Shown one piece after another: positions 6,076-12,771 of a DNA stretch of 18,638 bases. A model generated the notes under the pieces. The model saw only the letters and a list, made by a program, of their open reading frames with translations, made no database searches and had not been told where the DNA came from. Source of the DNA: Alphaproteobacteria bacterium (lineage in GTDB: Bacteria > Pseudomonadota > Alphaproteobacteria > UBA8366). The stretch covers positions 1-18,638 of the forward strand of contig JASLSL010000101.1 in the NCBI GenBank assembly GCA_030743445.1, given 5' to 3'. Each line of letters starts with the position of its first letter. Within the stretch, counting starts at the first letter, position 1. The position numbers and the translations under genes are program-made.

Positions 6076-8436
6076 TCACTTCGAGGTCATCACCCAGACG
6101 CCGTCCCACTTCTTCGGCGGGTCGGCCTTCAGTTGCGCGCAGCGCTCGATGTACATCGTCGAGACGAAGTCGCCCGGGTTGAGCTTGAGCGCCTCCTTGA
6201 ACGCCTTGGTCGCCGGGTCCCACTTGCCGCCGCGGTACTTCTCGAGCCCGTCCTTGAAGTGGTTCAGGACCTCCATCACGTTGGGGAAAGTCTCTTCGTT
6301 GTGGTAGTCGAGCACCTCGTAGACCGCGACCGCCTCGGTCTTGCCCTTGACGACGACGCGGTCGACCTCGCGGGCGCGGAACGTGCCCCTGAGCTTGGTG
6401 TAGGTGTTTTCGCTGATCAGGATGCGCGCGGCGTACTGCTTGCAGGCGGATTCGAGCCGCGCCGCCAGGTTCACCCCGTCGCCGATCATCGTGTAGTCCA
6501 TGCGCTTGGGCGAGCCGATGTTGCCCGACACGACGTTGTCTGTGTTCAGGCCGATGCCCATGTCGACCGGCATCTGGCCGTTGCTCTCGCGTTCCTTGTT
6601 CCACTCCCAAAGCTCGGTGATCATCGCGACCGCAGCGCGCATCGCCCGGTCCTCGTCGTCGTCGTGCGACACGGGGACCCCGAAGGCGGCCATGATCGCG
6701 TCGCCGATGAACTTGTCGAGCATCCCCTCTTCCCTGGTGATGCAGTCGACCATGATGGTGAAATAGTCGTTCAGGAGCTGGACCGTGCCCTTGGCCCCGA
6801 GTTCCTCGGTGATCGTGGTGAAGCCGCGCACGTCGGAGAACAGGATCGTCGCGGTCGTGCTCTGGCCGCCGAGGATGTCCTCGCCGCCCTCCATCAGCTG
6901 GTCGGCGAGGCCCGGGTCCATGTAGCGCGACATCGTCGACTTCATGCGTTTCTCGGAGCTGATGTCCTCGATCATGATCATCGAGCCGAGTTTATCGTCC
7001 TCGGACGACAGCAGCGGCATGATGGTGACGTTGACCGAGAGCTGCTCCTCGCCGAACTCCAACTCGGCGTCGGCGGCGTACTCGGTCTCGCCTTCCTCCT
7101 CGACCCGGTTGACCCACTCCATGACCCAGGCGTTCTTGCCGGTGAAGAATTCCTTGGCCTCCTGGCCCAGGACTTCGTCCTCGCCGACCTGCATGAGGCG
7201 CAAGCCGGCGGCGTTGCAGGTCGCGATCTTGCCGTCCTCGTCCAGCGTGACGACGCCGTTCGACATGCTCGACAGCATGCTTTCGTTGTAGTTCCGCTCC
7301 TTCTGGACCTCGTCGAACAGCTGGGCGTTCTCGAGGCCGATCGAGACCTGGGCGGTGAACGCCTTGAGCCGCTGCTCGTCCTCTTCGGTGAACGGCCCGC
7401 CGCGCCTGTTCAGCACTTGCGTCGCGCCGAGCACCTTGCCGTCCTTGTTGACCACCGGGACGCACAGGATCGAGCGGGTGAAATAGCCGGTCTGCTTGTC
7501 GAAGGCCGGGTTGAAGCGCAGGTCCGCGTAGGCGTGCGGGATGTTGATCGTCTGGCCCGTGGTGAACACCGCGCCGGCGATGCCGATATGGTTGGGCATG
7601 CGGATCTCGGTGGCGCCCAGCCCCTCGCCGACCTGCAGCCACAGCTCGTTGGTCTTCTCGTCGTGGAGGAACAGCGACGAGCGGTCGGCGTTGAGCATCC
7701 GTGTCGCCTCGCTCATCACTTTCTTCAGCATGGTGCCGAGCTCGATTTCCGAAGTCACGTCCGACACTACGTCGAGGAACTCCATCTCCTGCTCGCGGGT
7801 CTTCTTCATGCGCTCGACGAACTGGGTGCTCTGCAGCGAGATCGAGGCCTGCATGGTCATCGCTTCCAAGAGCTGCAAGTCGTCCTTGTTGAACCGGCCC
7901 TTCTTCTTGTTGAGAATCTGGCAGGCGCCGATGATCTCGCCCTTCACCGTCTTGACCGGAACGCAAAGGATGCTCTTGGTCCTGAACCCGGTCTGCTCAT
8001 CGACGGTGCGGTTGAAGCGCTTGTCCTTGTACGCCTCGTGGACGATCTCGCCCTTGCCGGAGTTGAACACCGCGCCGGCGATGCCGCTGGTGTTGAGGAT
8101 CCGGAGCTCGCGCAGGTGCACGCCCTGGGCGAAGCGCGAATAGAGCTCGCCGGTTTGCGGGTCGTTGAGGAACAGCGTGCCGCGCTCGGCGCCGAGTTCC
8201 CAGGTCGTCATCTCGACCATCGCCGCGATCACCTCGTCGAGCGACTCGATGGCCGCCACCTTCTTCGAGATGTCGAGCAGCATCTCCGCCTGCTCGAGTC
8301 GCCTCAGCTCGCCCGTGGCAAGACTCTGCGGTCTGCGGGTCGCGGCCTTGGCCTTCCGCGGCTTGGCGGCGGCGGCTGATTTACTTTTTCTTTTTGCCGC
8401 CTGCCTTGCTCGGCCGTTTCCGTTTCTTGGCGCCAT
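6076..8436 (-). CDS. GAF-GAF-PAS class III adenylate cyclase
   Basis: The 786-aa soluble signalling enzyme converts ATP to cAMP. Its order is a Lys/Arg/Ala-rich tail (1-40), GAF1 (about 60-205), GAF2 (about 228-373), PAS (about 385-500), catalytic domain (about 527-710) and a C-terminal TPR-like extension (about 720-760). Catalytic residues are intact: metal-binding Asp535 (FSDVRGF) and Asp579 (FIGDA), adenine-selecting Lys575 and Asp647 (RMDYT), and Asn656 and Arg660 (NLAAR). The Lys/Asp pair indicates ATP rather than GTP. GAF2 has N343...F349...D353-E354, close to the NKFDE signature of cyclic-nucleotide-binding GAF domains; GAF1 has NK...F..DD. No membrane segment is seen. The ATG has GGAG 7 nt upstream and overlaps the end of the coiled-coil gene by 56 nt. 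Confidence 0.92.
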   Translation of the reverse strand: MAPRNGNGRARQAAKRKSKSAAAAKPRKAKAATRRPQSLATGELRRLEQAEMLLDISKKVAAIESLDEVIAAMVEMTTWELGAERGTLFLNDPQTGELYSRFAQGVHLRELRILNTSGIAGAVFNSGKGEIVHEAYKDKRFNRTVDEQTGFRTKSILCVPVKTVKGEIIGACQILNKKKGRFNKDDLQLLEAMTMQASISLQSTQFVERMKKTREQEMEFLDVVSDVTSEIELGTMLKKVMSEATRMLNADRSSLFLHDEKTNELWLQVGEGLGATEIRMPNHIGIAGAVFTTGQTINIPHAYADLRFNPAFDKQTGYFTRSILCVPVVNKDGKVLGATQVLNRRGGPFTEEDEQRLKAFTAQVSIGLENAQLFDEVQKERNYNESMLSSMSNGVVTLDEDGKIATCNAAGLRLMQVGEDEVLGQEAKEFFTGKNAWVMEWVNRVEEEGETEYAADAELEFGEEQLSVNVTIMPLLSSEDDKLGSMIMIEDISSEKRMKSTMSRYMDPGLADQLMEGGEDILGGQSTTATILFSDVRGFTTITEELGAKGTVQLLNDYFTIMVDCITREEGMLDKFIGDAIMAAFGVPVSHDDDEDRAMRAAVAMITELWEWNKERESNGQMPVDMGIGLNTDNVVSGNIGSPKRMDYTMIGDGVNLAARLESACKQYAARILISENTYTKLRGTFRAREVDRVVVKGKTEAVAVYEVLDYHNEETFPNVMEVLNHFKDGLEKYRGGKWDPATKAFKEALKLNPGDFVSTMYIERCAQLKADPPKKWDGVWVMTSK

Positions 8437-9079
8437 CCTTCTTCTCCATATCCGCCCTCAGGGCGGCAATGGTGTCCTTGAGCTGGGCCGTTTCGTCGCG
8501 CGCGTCGCGCTCCATGTCCTGGATGCGCTCCTCGTACATGATTTTCGTCCCTTCGAGCTCGTCGCGCAACGACGTCGCGGTTTCCTTGAGCTGGACGATC
8601 TCGTCGTTCGCCGTCACGACCGCGTCCTGGACCGCCTTGTCCTTCTCGAACCGCAGGTCCTCCAACTCGTCGCGCAGCGAGGTCGCGGTCGCCTTGAGCT
8701 GGGTGATCTCGTCGGCGGCATGGGCGACCGCCTCCTGCACCGCCTTGTCCTTCTCGAAGCGAAGATTCTCCAACTCGTCGCGCAACGAGGACGCGGTTGC
8801 CCTGAGCTGGCTAATCTCGTCGGCGGAGCTGGCGATCGCCTCCTGGACCGATTTCTCCTTGTCGAACCGCAATTCCTCCAATTGGTCGCGCAGCGCCGAG
8901 ATCGTCGATTTGAGCTGCACGGCCTCGTCGTTGGAATTGGCGACCGCCGCCTGGACGCTGCGCTCCTTGTCGTAGCGTTCGCCTTCCAACTCGTCGCGCA
9001 ACGCGTCGATCGTGGTCCGGAGATCGCGATTTTCGGTCTCGGCCACGTAAAGCTTTTCGGTGTCTGCCTCGCGTTCCAT
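8381..9079 (-). CDS. Coiled-coil protein with six 36-residue repeats and a basic tail
   Basis: No family was recognised. The 232-aa protein is almost entirely helical coiled coil. After an 18-residue head, five full 36-residue units (19-54, 55-90, 91-126, 127-162, 163-198) and a partial sixth (199-about 218) follow. The core pattern is QLKxTxxSLRDELExLRFxK, then (D/E)KxVQxA and DEI. Units 3 and 4 share 28 of 36 residues. The tail (about 216-232) is nearly all Lys/Arg with Gly, Ala and Pro, suggesting nucleic-acid or acidic-surface binding. No signal peptide, membrane segment or enzyme motif is present. Its 3' end overlaps the adenylate cyclase start by 56 nt in another frame, so a functional link with the cyclase is plausible but inferred. 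It could be a scaffold or filament-like protein. Confidence 0.8.
   Translation of the reverse strand: MEREADTEKLYVAETENRDLRTTIDALRDELEGERYDKERSVQAAVANSNDEAVQLKSTISALRDQLEELRFDKEKSVQEAIASSADEISQLRATASSLRDELENLRFEKDKAVQEAVAHAADEITQLKATATSLRDELEDLRFEKDKAVQDAVVTANDEIVQLKETATSLRDELEGTKIMYEERIQDMERDARDETAQLKDTIAALRADMEKKDGAKKRKRPSKAGGKKKK
8486..9025 (-). repeat. Five tandem 108-bp coding repeats
   Basis: The DNA encoding the 36-residue units of the coiled-coil protein is tandemly repeated with a 108-bp period: 9025-8918, 8917-8810, 8809-8702, 8701-8594 and 8593-8486, with a partial sixth below 8486. Units at 8809-8702 and 8701-8594 are most alike, which suggests the most recent duplication. Period and frame are preserved throughout. 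Confidence 0.85.
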
Positions 9080-9276
9080 GCGATACCCGCTCGGGCCCGC
9101 TCGACCCCAAAGTTCACCCTATGGTCGCCCTTCATGGCGGACGGCGTCAAGTTAAGCTCTCGGACCCCCGATTTCCGCGGCTGAGGCGTATTTGACCTAT
9201 GTCATACGCGGCCGAGGGGCATGGAGTCATAATTTCGGCCAAGGAGGAGGATTAACCGAAGCTCGGGGGTGCCGTC

Positions 9277-9681
9277 ATGGACAACCTAAATCCGGAAAAG
9301 GTCTTCTACATTATCGTCAAGGCGCGCGGATTCGACGTCAAGGTCGACCCGTTGGAGAGCAATCCCGGAACCGTCGCCTCGAACGACGACGACCGCGACG
9401 TGCTCGAGGATTTCGCCGACGATGCGACCTTCGACGAACTGACGGGCGCGATCGACGCGCTCAACGAGGACGAGGTCATCGAACTGGTGGCGTTGACCTG
9501 GACGGGACGCGGCGACTACACCGCCGATCAGTGGCCGGACGCCGTCGCCGAGGCGCGCCGGGCGCACAACGACCGCACCGCGGCATACCTCACGGGCATT
9601 CCGCTGTTGGGCGATTATCTCGAGGAAGGGCTCTCGGTGCTCGGCTACTCGTGCGAGGAATACGAGGCGGCGCGGCTGTAA
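9277..9681 (+). CDS. DUF3775 family protein
   Basis: The 134-aa acidic cytoplasmic protein matches the DUF3775 pattern known mostly from alphaproteobacteria: an N-terminal LNPEKVFYIIVKARGFDVKV segment (4-23), a central DALNEDEVIELVALTWTGRG block (61-80), and a C-terminal RTAAYLTGIPLLGDYLEEGL block (98-117). Its function is unknown. No catalytic motif, signal peptide or membrane segment is visible. The start at 9277 is preceded by GGGGG (9265-9269) at a 7-nt spacing. A much stronger Shine-Dalgarno, AAGGAGGAGG (9241-9250), lies 26 nt upstream of the start, where no usable in-frame start codon exists. The gene is divergent from the coiled-coil gene and upstream of the thiamine operon, but the riboswitch separates it from that pathway. 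Confidence 0.82.
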   Translation: MDNLNPEKVFYIIVKARGFDVKVDPLESNPGTVASNDDDRDVLEDFADDATFDELTGAIDALNEDEVIELVALTWTGRGDYTADQWPDAVAEARRAHNDRTAAYLTGIPLLGDYLEEGLSVLGYSCEEYEAARL

Positions 9682-9702
9682 GTCGGTCGGCGCATCCGAG
9701 GC

Positions 9703-9730
9703 TTGAATTTACCCGGGCCAACGCGATACC
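9703..9730 (+). promoter_or_regulatory. Candidate promoter of the thiOSGE operon
   Basis: TTGAAT (9703-9708) matches the -35 consensus at 4 of 6 positions. GATACC (9725-9730) at 16 nt spacing is a weak -10, with 3 of 6 positions matching. Its position 17 nt upstream of the riboswitch is right for transcription beginning just before the aptamer. It is supported mainly by location. Confidence 0.35.
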
Positions 9731-9746
9731 TTTATCCTTGTGACAT

Positions 9747-9821
9747 GGCTGGGGTGCCGGCATCCGCCGGCTGAGATCATACCCATGGAACCTGATCTGG
9801 GTCGTGCCAGCGAAGGGAGTC
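9747..9821 (+). promoter_or_regulatory. TPP riboswitch (THI element)
   Basis: All conserved THI-box blocks occur in order: GGGGTGCC (9751-9758), a GCCGG/CCGGC stem, GCTGAGA, ACCC (9781-9784), GAACCTGATCTGG (9788-9800) and GCCAGCGAAGGGA (9806-9818). These bind thiamine pyrophosphate. The element lies directly before thiO, as expected for feedback control of thiamine synthesis. The probable thiO Shine-Dalgarno, GGGAG (9815-9819), is the 3' edge of the aptamer and can join the short closing helix with GGCT (9747-9750). No separate terminator or anti-terminator is visible, so control is probably at translation initiation. Confidence 0.95.
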
Positions 9822-9829
9822 CGAGATGA
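9785..9829 (+). CDS. Possible 14-codon ORF inside the riboswitch, overlapping the thiO start
   Basis: An ATG within the aptamer (9785) opens a 14-codon frame (MEPDLGRASEGSPR). Its TGA (9827-9829) overlaps the thiO ATG as ATGA. There is no good ribosome site, and the aptamer sequence is constrained by ligand binding, so chance is likely. It is recorded because the stop/start overlap would permit translational coupling. Confidence 0.15.
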   Translation: MEPDLGRASEGSPR

Positions 9830-11004
9830 CCGGCGAAATTCCCAAATCACCGACTGCCCCGGGCCCTCGGGTGGCCATCATCGGCGGTGGCGTGTGCGGG
9901 CTCGGCATCGGTTGGCGGCTGGCGGCGGCGGGCTGCCGGGTCGAGGTGTTCGAGCGCGACAAGACGGGCCGCGCCGCGAGCTGGGCCGCGGCCGGGATGC
10001 TGGCGGCACGCGCCGAGGCCGAGCCGCTGGAAGACACGCTCCTCGAGCTCAACCTGAAAAGCCAACGGATGTGGCCCGAGTGGGCGCAAGAGGTCGAGGC
10101 CGCCGCCGGCATGGCGCTCGACTATCGCGACGAGGGCACGCTGATCGTCGCCGTGACCCGCGACGACGTCGAGCAGCTCCATTTCCACCACGAGCTGCTG
10201 CGGGGATTCGGACTCGAGGTCGAATGGCTCTCGGGCGCCGAGACGCGGCGGCGCGAGCCGTTCCTCTCGCCCAAAACCTCGGCCGGGGTCTATAGCGCCG
10301 GCGATCACCAGGTCGACAACCGCAAGCTGGTCACGGCGCTGGAGCTCGCCTATCTCGACGCCGGCGGCGCGCTCTACGAGGAAACCGAGGTCACCCGGGT
10401 CGAGATCGCCAACGGGGCGGCGCGCGGGGTCTTCGCCGGCGACGAATTGCACGAGGCCGATGTGGTCGTGCTCGCCGCCGGCGCCTGGTCGAGGGAAATT
10501 CCGGGCCTGCCCGCCTCGGCGCGCCCGCCGATCCGGCCGATCAAGGGCCAGATGGTGGCGCTGCAGATGGACCCGTCCGCGCCGCTGATCCGCCACGTGG
10601 TCTGGGTCCCGGGGGCCTATCTGGCGCCGCGGCTCGACGGCCGGCTGATCATCGGCGCCACGGTCGAGGAGAAAGGCTTCGATACGGACGTCACCGCCGG
10701 CGGCGTGTTGAACCTGCTGCTCAACACCTGGGAGGCGCTGCCCGGCATCGACGAGCTGCCGCTGGTCGAAAGCTGGGTCGGGTTCCGGCCGACCAGCCGC
10801 GACGACGCGCCGATCCTGGGACCGAGCCCGGTCGAGGGGCTGGTCATGGCGACCGGCCATCACCGCAACGGAATCCTGCTGGCGCCGATTACCATCGACG
10901 CGGTCAGCGACTATATTCTGAAGGGACGGCTGGACGCGGCGGTACGGCCTTTCGGGATCGACCGGTTCCGGCTGTCCGAAGTGGAACAACGGGGAGCCGC
11001 GTGA
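9826..11004 (+). CDS. thiO: Glycine oxidase ThiO
   Basis: The 392-aa FAD-dependent amine oxidase of the DAAO family oxidises glycine to iminoglycine (dehydroglycine), which ThiG uses to build the thiazole ring in organisms that lack ThiH. The dinucleotide-binding motif VAIIGGGVCGLGIGW (16-30) has the GxGxxG glycines Gly20-Gly22-Gly25. ASWAAAGML (50-58) is the typical FAD-binding segment after it. RLIIGATVEEKGFDTDV and WVGFRPTSRDDAPILG in the C-terminal half fit ThiO, as does GHHRNGILLAP near the end, which contacts the flavin in the family. The ATG is 6 nt after GGGAG at the riboswitch edge. The stop overlaps the thiS ATG by one base. It is cytoplasmic, and TPP-repressed by the riboswitch. 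Confidence 0.93.
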   Translation: MTGEIPKSPTAPGPRVAIIGGGVCGLGIGWRLAAAGCRVEVFERDKTGRAASWAAAGMLAARAEAEPLEDTLLELNLKSQRMWPEWAQEVEAAAGMALDYRDEGTLIVAVTRDDVEQLHFHHELLRGFGLEVEWLSGAETRRREPFLSPKTSAGVYSAGDHQVDNRKLVTALELAYLDAGGALYEETEVTRVEIANGAARGVFAGDELHEADVVVLAAGAWSREIPGLPASARPPIRPIKGQMVALQMDPSAPLIRHVVWVPGAYLAPRLDGRLIIGATVEEKGFDTDVTAGGVLNLLLNTWEALPGIDELPLVESWVGFRPTSRDDAPILGPSPVEGLVMATGHHRNGILLAPITIDAVSDYILKGRLDAAVRPFGIDRFRLSEVEQRGAA

Positions 11005-11213
11005 TGGGCGACAGTATTTCCGTCAATGGAATCGAGCGGCCGCTGACCGACAAGACGGTCGGCGAGCTGCTGGCGACGGAAAACGTCGATTTGGACGCGC
11101 GCTTCCTCGCCGTGGCGGTCAACGGGGCCGTGGTGCCGCGCGCTGAATGGAACGCCGCCCCGGTCGCCGCCGACGACGATGTCGAGATCGTGCGCCCGGC
11201 GCCCGGCGGCTGA
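11004..11213 (+). CDS. thiS: Sulfur carrier protein ThiS
   Basis: The 69-aa ubiquitin-like protein ends in Gly-Gly, the residue pair that is adenylated and converted to a thiocarboxylate to donate sulfur to ThiG. The N-terminal ISVNGIERPL strand pair and the FLAVAVNGAVVPRAEW segment are typical of ThiS. ATG at 11004 is preferred over GTG at 11001 because GGGGAG (10991-10996) is 7 nt upstream of the ATG and only 4 nt from the GTG. The ATG overlaps the thiO TGA by one base. The adenylating partner ThiF is not in the window and must be encoded elsewhere. Confidence 0.93.
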   Translation: MGDSISVNGIERPLTDKTVGELLATENVDLDARFLAVAVNGAVVPRAEWNAAPVAADDDVEIVRPAPGG

Positions 11214-11243
11214 TCCGGACGAAAGAGAAAGCATAGGATCGAA

Positions 11244-12026
11244 ATGTCGAACGCGCTTGCAGACCCACTGACCATCGCCGACAAGAGCTTCACCTCGCGG
11301 CTTCTGATCGGCAGCGGCACCTATCCCAACCAGCAGGCGATGCTGGACGCGATCCGCGAGAGCGGCGCCCAAATCGTCACCGTGGCGATCCGCCGGATTT
11401 CGCTCGACGGCGGCGGCGAGACCGTGCTCGACGCGCTCGGCGGCGACTACACCATCCTGCCCAACACCGCCGGCTGCTACACCGCGAAGGACGCGGTGCT
11501 GACCGCGCAGCTGGGGCGCGAGGCGCTCGAGACCAATTGGGTCAAGCTCGAGGTCATCGGCGACCGCGAGACGCTCTATCCGGATACGGAGCACCTGCTC
11601 ACCGCGGCCGAGGAGCTGGTGCGCGATGGCTTCACGGTGCTGCCCTATTCGACCGACGACCCGATCGTGTGCCGCAAGCTCGAGGACGTCGGCTGCGCCG
11701 CGGTGATGCCCTTGGGCTCGCCGATCGGCTCGGGCATGGGGCTGCTCAATCCCTACAATCTCGAGATCATCCGCGCCCAGACCGCGCTTCCGGTCGTGGT
11801 CGATGCGGGCATTGGCACCGCCTCCGACGTGGTGCTGGCGATGGAGCTCGGGTGCGACGCGGTGATGGCGGCCTCGGCGGTCGGCCGGGCGCGCGACCCG
11901 GTGATCATGGCCCGCGCGATCCGCCATGCGCTCGAGGCCGGCCGGCTCGCCTACCGCGGCGGGCGGATTCCAAAGAAGCGCCACGGCGAGGCGTCGAGTC
12001 CCGGCCGCGGCGTCATCGGCACTTGA
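11244..12026 (+). CDS. thiG: Thiazole synthase ThiG
   Basis: The 260-aa TIM-barrel enzyme condenses 1-deoxy-D-xylulose 5-phosphate, dehydroglycine and ThiS thiocarboxylate to the thiazole phosphate. The sequence opens with the family pattern (SRLLIGSGTYPN, residues about 17-28). The Schiff-base lysine lies in NWVKLEVIGD. LPNTAGCYTAKDAV and the glycine-rich phosphate-binding segment MPLGSPIGSGMGL are intact, and VVVDAGIGTASDV follows. A candidate AGGA site is 5 nt before the ATG; the 30-nt gap from thiS carries nothing else. The segment usually reading like LLNTAVA is MAASAVGRA here, a modest divergence. The stop overlaps the thiE TTG start. It is controlled with thiO by the TPP riboswitch. 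Confidence 0.93.
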   Translation: MSNALADPLTIADKSFTSRLLIGSGTYPNQQAMLDAIRESGAQIVTVAIRRISLDGGGETVLDALGGDYTILPNTAGCYTAKDAVLTAQLGREALETNWVKLEVIGDRETLYPDTEHLLTAAEELVRDGFTVLPYSTDDPIVCRKLEDVGCAAVMPLGSPIGSGMGLLNPYNLEIIRAQTALPVVVDAGIGTASDVVLAMELGCDAVMAASAVGRARDPVIMARAIRHALEAGRLAYRGGRIPKKRHGEASSPGRGVIGT

Positions 12027-12655
12027 AGCTCCCCGATCCCCCCCTGCTGCTGATCACCGATCGCGCGATCGCGCGGCGGTCGCTGGAGGATATGGTCGCC
12101 TCGGCGATCGCCGGCGGCTGCCGCTGGGTCATGGTGCGTGAGAAGGACATGGATCCGACCGAGCGGCGGGATTTGGTGGCGCGGCTGGTCGAATTCGCCC
12201 GGCCCGAGGGCGCCCTGATCTCGGTCAACGGGGACCTCGAGGCGGCGGCGATCGGCGACGGCGTTCACCTGCCGCAGGGCCAGTCCTGCGCCCAGGCGCG
12301 CGAGCTCCTGGGTCCCGGCAAGCTGATCGGCGTCTCCGCCCACGACGTCGGCGAGGCGGGCGCGGCGGCCAGCGCCGGCGCCGACTATGTCACCATGAGC
12401 CCGGTGTTTCCGACCAACAGCAAACCGGGCTACGGGCCGCCCCTGACCCTCGACGGACTCGCCAACGTGATCGGCCGGATCGAGGTTCCGGTCATCGCAC
12501 TCGGTGGGATCACCGCGGCGACGGCCGGGCTCTGCCGGCGGTCGGGGGCCGCCGGTGTCGCGGTCATGGGAACGATCATGCGCGCCAGCGACCCGGCGGC
12601 TGCGATCAAGGATATCCTCGACCAGTGGTCCGGCGGGGTCGTCGAGCAGGGCTAG
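12023..12655 (+). CDS. thiE: ThiE/TenI family protein: thiamine phosphate synthase or thiazole tautomerase
   Basis: The 210-aa TIM-barrel protein is the fourth gene of the thi operon. Family marks are LLLITDRA, VMVREKDMD (the REK phosphate/pyrimidine contact), GVSAHDVGEA, GADYVTMSPVFPTNSKPG and VIALGGI near the C-terminus. ThiE joins hydroxymethylpyrimidine diphosphate to thiazole phosphate; TenI instead isomerises the ThiG product. The two Asp residues that bind Mg in ThiE appear replaced: the NDD/NDR motif is NGD (ISVNGDLE), and the Asp after HxGQE becomes Gln (VHLPQGQS). The TxTK thiazole loop is TNSK. The assignment within the family is therefore open. The start is inferred as TTG at 12023, overlapping the thiG TGA as TTGA; no good Shine-Dalgarno is seen, and no ATG occurs before residue 24. 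Confidence 0.8.
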   Translation: MKLPDPPLLLITDRAIARRSLEDMVASAIAGGCRWVMVREKDMDPTERRDLVARLVEFARPEGALISVNGDLEAAAIGDGVHLPQGQSCAQARELLGPGKLIGVSAHDVGEAGAAASAGADYVTMSPVFPTNSKPGYGPPLTLDGLANVIGRIEVPVIALGGITAATAGLCRRSGAAGVAVMGTIMRASDPAAAIKDILDQWSGGVVEQG

Positions 12656-12679
12656 CGTGGCCCGAAGGCGGCCCCTGGT

Positions 12680-12707
12680 TTGGATGCTGCCGGCAGTTTG
12701 TTATAGT
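12680..12707 (+). promoter_or_regulatory. Candidate promoter of the cupredoxin-like gene
   Basis: TTGGAT (12680-12685) and TATAGT (12702-12707) are separated by 16 nt. The -10 matches consensus at 5 of 6 positions, while the -35 matches only at TTG. It lies 25 nt after the thiE stop, suggesting that the secreted protein is transcribed independently of the thiamine operon. Confidence 0.45.
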
Positions 12708-12730
12708 CCTCGTGGATTCGGAATCGAATG

Positions 12731-12757
12731 GCGCCGACCGATTGCGGCGGTCGGCGC
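12731..12757 (+). other. Perfect 10-bp hairpin in the leader of the cupredoxin-like gene
   Basis: GCGCCGACCG (12731-12740) and CGGTCGGCGC (12748-12757) are exact reverse complements around a 7-nt loop. No T-run follows, so it is not a typical terminator for thiE. It sits 14 nt upstream of the ATG and close to the GAGGGT ribosome site, so it could stabilise the mRNA or affect initiation. Confidence 0.6.
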
Positions 12758-12771
12758 GAGGGTAAGGGGGC

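Noticed and set aside
6025..8379. 784-aa plus-strand ORF opposite the adenylate cyclase
   Set aside because: It has no domain similarity and an Arg/Val/Leu/Asp/His-rich composition typical of antisense frames. The opposite strand has a complete set of catalytic residues.
8486..9025. CRISPR array or DNA-level satellite
   Set aside because: The 108-bp repeats are in-frame protein repeats without spacer structure.
9080..9240. Divergent promoters between the coiled-coil and DUF3775 genes
   Set aside because: TTGACC (9192-9197) and TTGACG on the other strand look like -35 boxes, but no acceptable -10 occurs at 16-18 nt, so neither is annotated.
9192..9743. Plus-strand ORF starting near the strong Shine-Dalgarno
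   Set aside because: It is mostly an Arg/Gly-rich shadow of the DUF3775 gene, and its start lies upstream of the ribosome site rather than downstream.
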